From the NCBI GenBank assembly GCA_016721005.1, contig JADKJM010000014.1, positions 1 to 64,000 of the forward strand: DNA of 64,000 nt. Reading direction: 5' to 3'. A program made the position numbers and the translations under genes. This document shows positions 52,369-60,559 of this stretch, in pieces. The DNA comes from Flavobacteriales bacterium (GTDB lineage Bacteria > Bacteroidota > Bacteroidia > Flavobacteriales_F > PHOS-HE28). How positions within the stretch are numbered: the first letter of the stretch is position 1; each line of letters begins with the position of its first letter. The notes under the pieces were generated by a model. The model was not told the DNA's origin. It made no database searches and saw only the letters and a list, made by a program, of their open reading frames with translations.

Positions 52369-52372
52369 GAGC

Positions 52373-52380
52373 GAAAGTTA
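52373..52380 (-). promoter_or_regulatory. Putative -7 box TAACTTTC, 4 nt before the UPF0175 ATG
   Basis: Same register as the other cassette promoters. Confidence 0.5.
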
Positions 52381-52455
52381 GGGGCATCCGATCGAACACC
52401 CGAGAAGAACGCGCCTACCCCCTCACCAACTTCCTGTACTTCATCCGGTGCGGCA

Positions 52456-52496
52456 TCCGCCGTCATTGCGAGGAGGTACGACGAAGCAACGGCGGA
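52456..52496. repeat. 41-bp MITE-like element in ettA remnant D
   Basis: Same sequence and position as in remnants B and C; replaces the codons for GGDIVPHR of intact ettA. Confidence 0.8.
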
Positions 52497-52581
52497 CCCA
52501 CGCGCTTCTTGCGGTTCTCCTCGTAGTCCTGGAAGTTGCCCTCGAACCAGTACACGTTGTTATGGCTATCGAAAGCGAGGA

Positions 52582-52606
52582 TCCCGCTTAGGCGGGACAG
52601 GTCGTG
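52582..52606 (+). repeat. Palindromic repeat TCCCGC-TTAG-GCGGGA plus ACAGGTCGTG tail
   Basis: Inserted in ettA remnant D; identical in type to the copy at 38177-38201. Confidence 0.75.
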
Positions 52607-52640
52607 CGTGCAAATGCGATCGAGGAACCAGCGATGCTCA

Positions 52641-53390
52641 CTAGTGCATATGTGTCTTGGTCTTTCTGACACTTCCATCCTTACGGTAGTAGATGAAGTC
52701 CCCGATTTTTTTCCCGTGGAGGAAATCCCCTTCTTCTTTGATCCGCCCCTCGGGGTAGTAGTCAACCAAATGTCCGTGCAGTTTTCCTTGGTCGTCATAG
52801 TTCCACTTGTACTTGGGCGCGCCTGTTTCGTAAAACTCCAAGTACTCGCCCACGGTCTTGAGGCCATCCTGTCGCTGGCTGTATTTGACCTGTCCATTTG
52901 GGTAGTAGTGGATCACAAGGAACCTCCACGGGTATTGGGTCCCAAAGTTCTCCTTTGTCGCAAGCTTGTTGCGGTTCTCCTCCGTTCGGGTCAGCTTGGT
53001 CATAAAATGCCAGCCCTTCTTCTTGTAGTAGCGCGTTTCCGCAGGTGCTGTGTCCGGGAACTGAATAACACCGATCTGTCGCAAGTTGCCATTCTTGCGA
53101 TAGCTCCGCCATTCGCCGACCCGATGGTAGACCGTATCAAGCTGTCGCTCGCCGTTGAAGTGCGGAAAGAACATCGAACTGAACAACCATCCCTCCATTT
53201 CGACTTTGCCACTCGCTCGGAGAACGTGATCGTAACGCAGATCAAATGCAGTAGGGTCTGCTTTGATCCGACTCCTGATCGTGTCGGACAAGGTGATCTG
53301 CCCGAAGAGGCTCGAAAAGAACAATAGTGAAGAACATCCAAGAATGACTCGGGCCTTGGATGAATAGAACTCTATGGTTCGTCTTCCCAT
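52641..53390 (-). CDS. Secreted MORN-repeat (YwqK-like) protein
   Basis: 249 residues with a signal-like N-terminus (ARVILGCSSLLFFSSLFGQ). Several MORN_2 type repeats: VGEWRSYRKNGNLRQIGVIQ, RFLVIHYYPNGQVKYSQRQD, GEYLEFYETGAPKYKWNYDD, LHGHLVDYYPEGRIKEEGDF, GKKIGDFIYYRKDGSVRKTK. Such proteins are often labelled YwqK-family antitoxins without proof. The base composition is visibly lower in GC than its neighbours. It begins 50 nt past the ettA stop and ends 6 nt before ettA remnant D, forming cassette 4 of the array. Confidence 0.85.
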   Translation of the reverse strand: MGRRTIEFYSSKARVILGCSSLLFFSSLFGQITLSDTIRSRIKADPTAFDLRYDHVLRASGKVEMEGWLFSSMFFPHFNGERQLDTVYHRVGEWRSYRKNGNLRQIGVIQFPDTAPAETRYYKKKGWHFMTKLTRTEENRNKLATKENFGTQYPWRFLVIHYYPNGQVKYSQRQDGLKTVGEYLEFYETGAPKYKWNYDDQGKLHGHLVDYYPEGRIKEEGDFLHGKKIGDFIYYRKDGSVRKTKTHMH

Positions 53391-53439
53391 GTTCGGGCAT
53401 GTCTTTCGCTAGCGTCGACCTGTGTGTTGGTCATTCCCT

Positions 53440-55134
53440 TCACCCCCGCACCAACTTCCTGTACTTCATCCTATGCGGCACGATATCCCCGCCCAGGCGC
53501 TTCTTGCGGTTCTCCTCGTAGTCCTGGAAGTTGCCTTCGAACCAGTACACGTTGCTATCGCCCTCGAAGGCGAGGATATGCGTGCAGATGCGATCGAGGA
53601 ACCAACGATCGTGGCTGATGATGACCGCGCAGCCGCTGTAGTCCTCGATGCCTTCTTCCAACGCACGGAGCGTGTTCACGTCGAGGTCGTTCGTTGGTTC
53701 GTCAAGCAGGAGCACGTTGCTTCCTTTCTTCAAGGTGATGGCGAGGTGCAATCGATTGCGCTCCCCACCGGAGAGGATGCCCACCTTCTTGTTCTGGTCG
53801 TTGCCGCTGAAGTTGAAACGCGCGCTGTACGCACGGCTCGGCACGGCCATACCGCCCACGAGCATCATGTCCAATCCACCGCTGATCACTTCCCATACGG
53901 TCTTGTCCGGCAGCAGGTCCTCGTGGCTCTGGTCCACGTAACTGAGCTGCACGGTATCGCCGATGGTGATCTTTCCGCTGTCGGCTTTCTCTTCGCCCAT
54001 GATCATGCGGAAGAGCGTGGTCTTACCAGCGCCGTTGGGTCCGATGATGCCGACGATGCCCGCAGGTGGCAATGAGAACGTGAGGTTCTCGAAGAGCAGC
54101 TTGTCGCCGTAGCTCTTGCTCACTTTGTTGAACTCGATCACCTTGTCGCCAAGACGTTGTCCGTTCGGGATGAAGATCTCCAGCTTGGCCTCCTTCTCCT
54201 TGGTGGTCTCGGCCTGCATCTTATCGTAGTTCTGTAGACGGGCCTTGCTCTTGGTGCGGCGTGCGCTGGCGTTGCTGCGCACCCATTCCAATTCCTGCCT
54301 CAGGATGCGGTGGCGCTTGCTCTCGGTCTTCTCCTCCATGGCCATGCGCGCGGTCTTCTGCTCCAGCCAGTTGGTGTAGTTGCCCTTGTAAGGGATGCCC
54401 TCTCCGCGATCCAATTCCAGGATCCAGCCCGCCACGTTGTCGAGGAAGTACCGGTCGTGAGTGATGGCGATGACGGTGCCTTTGTATTGCTGCAAGTGCA
54501 TCTCCAACCACGCCACGCTCTCCGCGTCCAAGTGGTTGGTGGGTTCATCAAGAAGAAGGATGTCCGGTTGTTGCAGCAACAAGCGACACAGTGCCACGCG
54601 ACGGCGCTCACCACCGCTGAGCACGTTGATCGGCGTATCGCTTTCCGGGCAACGCAAGGCATCCATCGCCACTTCGAGCTTCTGGTCGATGTTCCAGGCG
54701 TCGGCCGCTTCGATCTGATCTTGCAACGCGCCTTGCCGGGCGATGAGCTTGTCCATCTTGTCCGGATCGCTCATCAGCTCTTCGTCGGAGAACTTGGCGT
54801 TCACCTCTTCGTATTCCTTCAGCAGGTCCATGATCGGCTTCACGCCCTCGCGTACCAGATCGATCACGGTCTTGGTGTCGTCGAGCTCGGGCTCTTGCTC
54901 CAAATGGCCGATGGTATAACCGGGGCTTAAATGCACATCGCCATCGAAGCTCTTTTCCTTGCCCGCGATGATGCGCATCAAGGTGGACTTACCGCTACCG
55001 TTGAGACCGAGGATCCCGATCTTGGCGCCGTGGTAGAATCCGAGATAGATGTCGTTGAGGATCTTCTTCCCGGAGGGGAGCGTCTTCCCCACCTTCACCA
55101 TGTTGAAAATGATCTGCCTGCCTTCGTCTGCCAT
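53440..55134 (-). CDS. ettA: Energy-dependent translational throttle protein EttA (ABC-F)
   Basis: 564-residue ABC-F ATPase that binds the ribosomal E site and gates translation by energy state. Two ABC domains: GLNGSGKST, LSGGERRRVAL, LLLDEPTNHLD (first) and GPNGAGKTT, LSGGERNRLHL, LLLDEPTNDLD (second), joined by the arm/linker region with KTARMAMEEKTESKRHRILR. The C-terminus YWFEGNFQDYEENRKKRLGG, then DIVPHRMKYRKLVRG, is complete. Its 3' end is repeated four times downstream, between toxin-antitoxin cassettes. Probably transcribed behind the glycosyltransferase gene, 84 nt upstream. Confidence 0.96.
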   Translation of the reverse strand: MADEGRQIIFNMVKVGKTLPSGKKILNDIYLGFYHGAKIGILGLNGSGKSTLMRIIAGKEKSFDGDVHLSPGYTIGHLEQEPELDDTKTVIDLVREGVKPIMDLLKEYEEVNAKFSDEELMSDPDKMDKLIARQGALQDQIEAADAWNIDQKLEVAMDALRCPESDTPINVLSGGERRRVALCRLLLQQPDILLLDEPTNHLDAESVAWLEMHLQQYKGTVIAITHDRYFLDNVAGWILELDRGEGIPYKGNYTNWLEQKTARMAMEEKTESKRHRILRQELEWVRSNASARRTKSKARLQNYDKMQAETTKEKEAKLEIFIPNGQRLGDKVIEFNKVSKSYGDKLLFENLTFSLPPAGIVGIIGPNGAGKTTLFRMIMGEEKADSGKITIGDTVQLSYVDQSHEDLLPDKTVWEVISGGLDMMLVGGMAVPSRAYSARFNFSGNDQNKKVGILSGGERNRLHLAITLKKGSNVLLLDEPTNDLDVNTLRALEEGIEDYSGCAVIISHDRWFLDRICTHILAFEGDSNVYWFEGNFQDYEENRKKRLGGDIVPHRMKYRKLVRG

Positions 55135-55218
55135 GTGCGCTGCTATTGGGGCCGGTGGTCACCGACCCGTTGATGCATTGAGATGATGCGGTCGGCCAGG
55201 GCCGGATCCGTATTGTTG

Positions 55219-56802
55219 TTATCGTGAACGGGCCGCGAAGATCTCCATTCGCGGCCAATCCCGCACCACGTTGGGGGTTTCGAAGTCGCGGATGTGCAGA
55301 TCACACCGCATGATCGCCAGATCCGGGGTGGCTCCTTTTTGATCGTTCCACACGATGAAGAGCAAGCCTCCGTGTTCCGGCCTGCCGGTGAGTGAAGCCG
55401 CATCCACACCACGCCCCCGGAGTTCGAACGCCACGGGTGCTTCCCAGAAGGCATCCATACAGAGCCGGTCAATGGGATGCATACCACTCACCAGCTCCTG
55501 CGCGCAGGCAGCAGCTTCCGGCAAGTGGTTGACCCGGTTGCGCACCACCGTGGATCCGGGAATGGAGAAACCCAGGAACAGGACCAACGCAGCCCAATTG
55601 GTCCGCGTGCGCTTCCCTAAACGGGGAAGCAGTTTGTCCTGGATGGACTTCAACAGATAGAACAGGCCGATGGCCCCGCCGATCATGAAGAAGAACACGG
55701 TGTACGACCATTGCCAAGGATCACCGGCATCCGCCAAGACCAATGAAAGAGGAATGGCTCCCAATGCCAAGGCGATGAGCAGCGTCCTGTATTTCGCAGA
55801 GACGTAGGTGGCTTGGAACAGGCCGATGAAACCCAACACGGCCACCACCCAGCCGACGGGATCCGCGATCCACATCCACAGTTCAAGCACCTTATCCGGG
55901 TACCCCGCAGTGAAGGTGCGCCAATTGCGTTCGCCCTCGCTGGCGTGGCGGAACAGTTGGTCCGCTCCATGATCGATCACCACCGGTAGATAGAGGAGTA
56001 CCGAGACCAGAAGAAAGACAAGAAGGCCCGCTCCGAGCAGGGCAAGTCGTTCAGCCAAGGAACGGTCATATTTGGTGAGCATGGAGAACAGGGTCCACAG
56101 GTACACCATGATCATCCCGAACATCGCCGTGGGTTGTGACCACATGGCCAAGGCGCCAGCCACGCCCATCAGGATCACGGTGAATCCGTTATTCTCCCGG
56201 ACGAAGTGCCGTGCGAGGACGAAGGAAAGCATGAGGAACAGCCAGGAGAGTGAATACCCGTGGGCCATGGCGCTGAGTTCCGCCAGCGGCGGGAAACCGG
56301 CGGCCATGGCAAGCGCCATCAAGGCGATGTAGCGGTTGAACAAGGAACGCACCAGCAGGTAGAAGACCGGCAACACCGCAACCCCCGCAACGAAAGCCGG
56401 AAGTCGAAGGCCCACCACGTTGGATCCGAACAAGCCTGTGCTCCATTTGCTCAGCAGGGTGTGGAAGATGTGATTCCCCGGCAAGGAGTAGTCGGAAAGA
56501 AGACCCCGGATATCCTGTGTCGCGAACGCCATGTACGCCGCCGCTTCGTCGTGGGTGATGGGCTGCCACACCAGCCAGGCGCGCAAAGCCGCTCCCGCCA
56601 GGATCAAGGACCAGAAGAACCGCTTGTGGGCCGGGGAGGTCTGTTTGCCATACCGGGCAATGACATCCTTGAGATCGGTCCGGAAACGCTCCCCGGCCTT
56701 GCCTTGAGGCTTCACGGATGAGGACTGGCGTCCGCGCGAGCGATGGATCGACCCCGTTCGGGGGCCTTTCCGACCATCTTGATGCGTGCTGGCGCGATCC
56801 AT
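55219..56802 (-). CDS. GT39-like membrane glycosyltransferase (GT-C fold)
   Basis: 527 residues from the ATG at 56802; the longer open frame upstream overlaps the divergent padR promoter. A basic 55-residue N-terminal segment precedes about ten transmembrane helices. The first periplasmic loop has WQPITHDEAAAYM, the D-E catalytic motif of GT-C enzymes, like ELAHDEPFT in the protein at 9699-11108. Likely transfers a sugar from a polyprenyl-phosphate carrier. A -7 box TACTTTGG lies 4 nt upstream of the start, and ettA follows on the same strand. Confidence 0.83.
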   Translation of the reverse strand: MDRASTHQDGRKGPRTGSIHRSRGRQSSSVKPQGKAGERFRTDLKDVIARYGKQTSPAHKRFFWSLILAGAALRAWLVWQPITHDEAAAYMAFATQDIRGLLSDYSLPGNHIFHTLLSKWSTGLFGSNVVGLRLPAFVAGVAVLPVFYLLVRSLFNRYIALMALAMAAGFPPLAELSAMAHGYSLSWLFLMLSFVLARHFVRENNGFTVILMGVAGALAMWSQPTAMFGMIMVYLWTLFSMLTKYDRSLAERLALLGAGLLVFLLVSVLLYLPVVIDHGADQLFRHASEGERNWRTFTAGYPDKVLELWMWIADPVGWVVAVLGFIGLFQATYVSAKYRTLLIALALGAIPLSLVLADAGDPWQWSYTVFFFMIGGAIGLFYLLKSIQDKLLPRLGKRTRTNWAALVLFLGFSIPGSTVVRNRVNHLPEAAACAQELVSGMHPIDRLCMDAFWEAPVAFELRGRGVDAASLTGRPEHGGLLFIVWNDQKGATPDLAIMRCDLHIRDFETPNVVRDWPRMEIFAARSR

Positions 56803-56806
56803 CGGG

Positions 56807-56814
56807 CCAAAGTA
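56807..56814 (-). promoter_or_regulatory. -7 box TACTTTGG, 4 nt before the glycosyltransferase ATG
   Basis: Close match to TANNTTTG in the 4-nt register. Confidence 0.5.
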
Positions 56815-56906
56815 GGGGGATCTGAAGTTCCCATTCACAGAGGATCGGAAGTACACCGGACCGGACCCGCCATTCATCCTTGCCGACGAACCGTTCGTCA
56901 ATAACA

Positions 56907-56929
56907 GGTACTTTGTCTTGCATAGTACC
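56907..56929. promoter_or_regulatory. Palindromic operator candidate upstream of padR
   Basis: GGTACTTTG-TCTTG-CATAGTACC: nine-base arms with one mismatch and a 5-nt centre, 49 nt before the padR ATG. It contains TACTTTG, which resembles a -7 element, so bound PadR could cover the promoter of its own operon. Confidence 0.6.
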
Positions 56930-56977
56930 AACCCATACCCATTTCTTTGCGTCGTCAAGAACCTATCCCATCGCCAA

Positions 56978-57316
56978 ATGAAAGTGGAGAATACCAAGGC
57001 GCAAATGCGGAAGGGCGTGCTGGAGTACTGCATCCTCAGCGTGCTCGCACAAGGCGAGCTCTATCCATCGGACATCATCGGGAAGCTGAAGGATGCGAAG
57101 CTGATCGTGGTGGAAGGCACACTCTACCCCCTGCTCACCCGGTTGAAGGACGCCGGACTGCTCACCTATAGATGGGAGGAATCGCGTAGCGGTCCTCCAC
57201 GCAAGTACTACAAGCTCACCACTGTGGGCGACAAGTTCCTGACGGAACTGGACCAGACCTGGGACGAATTGCAACTCGCCGTTAAGAAGACCACCCGCTT
57301 GAACGCACAACGATGA
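56978..57316 (+). CDS. PadR family transcriptional regulator
   Basis: 112-residue winged-helix repressor: MRKGVLEYCILSVLAQGELY, PSDIIGKLKDAKLIVVEGTL, YPLLTRLKDAGLLTYRWEES, SGPPRKYYKLTTVGDKFLTE. The start at 56978 (MKVENTKAQMRKG) fits the family. It overlaps the PspC gene by 4 nt (ATGA), a common Bacteroidota arrangement in which PadR controls its PspC partner. Confidence 0.93.
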   Translation: MKVENTKAQMRKGVLEYCILSVLAQGELYPSDIIGKLKDAKLIVVEGTLYPLLTRLKDAGLLTYRWEESRSGPPRKYYKLTTVGDKFLTELDQTWDELQLAVKKTTRLNAQR

Positions 57317-59058
57317 AAAAGACGCTAACAGCCAATATCAGCGGTACGGTGTTCCACATAGAAGAGGACGCCTATGAGGCCATGAACCGCTATCTGGACA
57401 ACATCCGGGCGCAATTCGCTGGGACCGATGGCCGCGAGGAGATCATGTCCGACATCGAGGCCCGCATCGCAGAGCTCCTGCACGAGCGACTGGATGGCCG
57501 CCGGCAAGTGGTCTCCATGGCGGACGTGGAGCATGTGGTGGCCACCATGGGCCAGCCCGAGGATTTCACCGACGATGGCTCTGAAGGTTCTCCCGATGCG
57601 CCACCTACGTCCGAGGTACCTCCGGGCAAGCGCTATAAGCGCCTCTTGCGTGATCCGGACGACAAGTGGGTGGCCGGCGTGCTCAGCGGGTTGGCCGCGT
57701 ACATCGGCATGGACCCTTTGTGGTTGCGTGTGGCCATGATCGTGTTGGTGTGGGCCAGCGTGGGCGTGCTCATCCCTATCTACATCCTCCTATGGATCCT
57801 CGTGCCCAAAGCGGACAATGCTGCGGATCGGTTGCGCATGCGCGGCGAGCCGGTAACGGTGGAGAACATCCGGCGCGTGGTGGAGGAAGGCACCGAACGC
57901 ATGGCTTCCGAAGCGAAGGACCTCGGCAAGCAATGGAGGAACAGCGGATCGAAACGGGGTAGCGAGGCGGCCCGGATCCTCGGCAAGCTCGCGGGCGTGG
58001 TGCTCATCGTCATCGCCTTCAGCATGTTGTTGAGTTTGATCACCGGAGTGATCGGCGGCACCTTCGGGATCTGGAACGCCACCTGGACCAATGAAGATCT
58101 CGGCCTGCTCGACCTCGGCGGTCTGCTCTTCGCGAGCAGGAGTGCCGCGATGTGGATGGCGATCGGTGTGTTCGCCTTGTTAGCGATCCCGATCATCGGT
58201 CTGTTCCTCGCGGGTTTCCGACTCTTGTTGAACACACGCATGCCCAAGTGGCTGGGATGGTCACTGACCATTCTTTGGGTGGCAGCCTTGGTACCCACCA
58301 TCTGGGGCGGGGTGAACCTCGGCAGGGATTTCCACCGGGAGAACACGGTCCGCACGGAGGAAACACTTGTTCAGCCGACAGGCAGCGTCCTGTACTTGGA
58401 TGCATTGAATGTGGCGGATGAAACCGAGGGATGGAGCATGCACCTCAACGATGGTGCATTGGATGTGGACATGGATGGTCTGCACGTGGCCGATGGGAAC
58501 ATCTTCGGTGCATGGGCAAGGCTCGATGTGGAAGCCAGCACGGATAGCCTGTTCCATTTGGTGGTGATCCGCCAGGCACGTGGGGTTACGGCGAAGGCCG
58601 CGTTGGCTCGCGCCGAAGAGATCCGGTTCCGTGTGGAACAGCAGGGTGATGTCCTATTCGTTTCACCGTTGGTGAGCTATGCCGTGACGGACAAGTTCCG
58701 CGCGCAGGATGTGCAGTTCACCCTTGAAGTGCCGTTGGGCAAGAGCATCTTCCTACGCCCCGGAAGCAAAGCGGTGATCTACGACATCGATAACGTGACG
58801 AACACATCGGACCACAAGATGCTGGGGCGCACGTGGACCATGACGGCGCGCGGGCTCGAAGACCCCAATGCACCATCGCGGTCACACAAGGAAAAGGCAA
58901 AAGAGGAAGATCAGGATCCTGCGAAGAAGGACAGTTCGCTCACCGGGAAGGTGGCAGCGGAAGTCTACCGGGGACCTTCACCGAAGAAAGCAACTGTTCG
59001 TACCGATGCACGGCCGCTTCAACTGCCCAGTTTGTTGGCGCTGATCCGTCCACGCTGA
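57313..59058 (+). CDS. PspC domain envelope-stress protein
   Basis: 581-residue membrane protein. N-terminal cytosolic part NISGTVFHIEEDAYEAMNRY, LDNIRAQFAGTDGREEIMSD is a conserved Bacteroidota lead-in; the PspC domain is at about residues 105-165 (KRLLRDPDDKWVAGVLSGLA, AYIGMDPLWLRVAMIVLVWA). Several further helices and a C-terminal adhesin-like domain of DUF4097/DUF2807 type (LNVADETEGWSMHLNDGALD, VPLGKSIFLRPGSKAVIYDI) follow. Likely involved in membrane stress response, under PadR control. Confidence 0.88.
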   Translation: MKKTLTANISGTVFHIEEDAYEAMNRYLDNIRAQFAGTDGREEIMSDIEARIAELLHERLDGRRQVVSMADVEHVVATMGQPEDFTDDGSEGSPDAPPTSEVPPGKRYKRLLRDPDDKWVAGVLSGLAAYIGMDPLWLRVAMIVLVWASVGVLIPIYILLWILVPKADNAADRLRMRGEPVTVENIRRVVEEGTERMASEAKDLGKQWRNSGSKRGSEAARILGKLAGVVLIVIAFSMLLSLITGVIGGTFGIWNATWTNEDLGLLDLGGLLFASRSAAMWMAIGVFALLAIPIIGLFLAGFRLLLNTRMPKWLGWSLTILWVAALVPTIWGGVNLGRDFHRENTVRTEETLVQPTGSVLYLDALNVADETEGWSMHLNDGALDVDMDGLHVADGNIFGAWARLDVEASTDSLFHLVVIRQARGVTAKAALARAEEIRFRVEQQGDVLFVSPLVSYAVTDKFRAQDVQFTLEVPLGKSIFLRPGSKAVIYDIDNVTNTSDHKMLGRTWTMTARGLEDPNAPSRSHKEKAKEEDQDPAKKDSSLTGKVAAEVYRGPSPKKATVRTDARPLQLPSLLALIRPR

Positions 59059-59119
59059 TCACAGCGGTGCATGGCGACGAGGGGTTGGAACCACCGCACC
59101 GCGACAGACGCCCTGTTCG

Positions 59120-59135
59120 TCCGCCACATGGCGGA
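59120..59135. repeat. Short palindrome TCCGCC-ACAT-GGCGGA
   Basis: Six-base arms around ACAT, in the 94-nt gap between the PspC gene and the Omp28-like gene; could act as part of a shared terminator. Confidence 0.55.
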
Positions 59136-59152
59136 TGGGCGGGGCGTTCCGC

Positions 59153-60484
59153 TTAGCGCACCGTTGGGATGCGCACGACGCGTTCCGATCGGATGCTCTT
59201 CCCTGCTTCGACCCGAACGAGATAGGTTCCCGCCGGAAGATCCGCGAAGGCATCCAAGCGGATCGTTCCTCCATTCGCTGGAAAGGTGTGATCGATCACA
59301 CAGCGGCCATCACTGGAGAACACGCGGATGCGCGTTGTGCTGGTGATGCTCGTACGGATCCACAGCGGACCGTCGGATGGGTTCGGGTAGAGACCGATGG
59401 GTTCTGCGGAAGCGCTCTCCTCCACTCCCACTGCCACCACTTCGGCCTCGGCCACATTCACAGTCCATAACGTGCCGGTGCGCACCTCGGTGACCATGGC
59501 GATCACGCGGAGGTTGTTGTGGTTCCATTGTTCGGGAACGGTGAAGGTGTACTGATGATCGTAGGATCCATTGGCAACCGTGGTCGCGGGGATGACACCC
59601 GCAGTGCCATCCGGCCCGCCGAGTACTTCGCGCACCACTTACTGGTGGATGTAGCCTGCGGGTGCGTTGGTCTGTGGTCCCGGCAGGTTGTCCTCCAGGA
59701 TGTACGCGTTCACGATGAAGGTGCCGTTGACCACCGCTGTCATCGTGGTGTTCACATCCACGGTAAGCAAACGCGTCCATTCGCTGAATCCTGCGGTTAC
59801 CGCGATGTTCGCTGGTGATACACCCAGCTTGCGCTGCTCTGCCCGCGCGCCCCATTGGTCGTAGGCCGCATCGTCCTGCAAGGTGCCGAACTCCTCCTGC
59901 TCCATGACACCGGCTGGTGAGTAGTCCGCGTTGAACCACACCCAGTAGTCGGTGCTGTTCTGGTTGGTGAACTCATCCAAGTTGTGGTGCTTCGCGACCA
60001 CGATCAACGGATCCACATCGAGCACATTGGTGGCGCCGTTCGCCGCCGGACAGAACTGGCACCAGGTGCCGGTGTACTGTTCGATGAGCACGCTCTTCGT
60101 CGCCCAGTTGCCGATCACATCCACGGTGAAGCGCAGGGTGTCGTTGCTGGGATCGGTATCCCCTGAACCCACGACCCACACCTTCAAGACCCCCGCACTT
60201 GCTGGTTGGTTGAAGGGGATCTGGTGCTCATAGGGCCAGTACTGGTTGCCGGTGATGCCGGTGGTGGATTGCCAGTTGCCGATCTGTACCGGTCCGTTGT
60301 TCCAGCGCCAATCCACATGGAAGGAAATGAGCGGCGTGGAATTGCTGTTGCGCACGCGCGCGGCGATGAGGAAGTCGGTGTTCGCTTTCCAATACCGTGG
60401 GAAGAAGCTGTTGTTGAGGAAGGCGTTCTGGGCGGACAACGCGGTGCCTACGAGGAGGGCAATGGCCAAGGAAAGGTGTCGCAT
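59153..60484 (-). pseudogene. Omp28-related secreted protein with T9SS type A domain, broken by one nonsense codon
   Basis: One reading frame from 60484 to 59153, interrupted only by a TAA at 59639-59641. The first part (281 residues) has signal peptide MRHLSLAIALLVGTALSAQ, a beta domain and the thioredoxin-like LIEQYTGTWCQFCPAANGAT of Omp28-related proteins. It ends NAPAGYIHQ, and after the stop the same frame continues VVREVLGGPDGTAG, then a T9SS type A sorting domain (LYPNPSDGPLWIRTSITSTT ... AGTYLVRVEAGKSIRSERVV). A single base change (for example TAC to TAA) explains it. Without read-through the product lacks its sorting domain and would not be exported by the T9SS. Confidence 0.85.
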
Positions 60485-60547
60485 GGGGATCGATCGGTGC
60501 CGAAGGTAATCGCGTGAAGATGGCGCACCTTCCGCATGTCCGCCTTC

Positions 60548-60555
60548 TACCTTAG
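60548..60555 (+). promoter_or_regulatory. Putative -7 box TACCTTAG, 4 nt before the arginase-family ATG
   Basis: Same register as the other leaderless-type starts. Confidence 0.45.
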
Positions 60556-60559
60556 CGCC

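Larger units (their letters stand above)
52414..52634 (-). pseudogene. ettA 3'-end remnant D
   Basis: Best-preserved long remnant, matching ettA at about 53440-53610. It reads NNVYWFEGNFQDYEENRKKR on the minus strand. Two insertions interrupt it: the 41-bp element (52456-52496) and the palindromic repeat (52582-52606), the latter between codons of ICTH and ILAF. It lies 6 nt past the MORN gene stop. Confidence 0.92.

Noticed and set aside
49636..53440. Integron-type cassette array
   Set aside because: The recurring element is a gene 3' end, not an attC site, and no integron integrase is present in the window.
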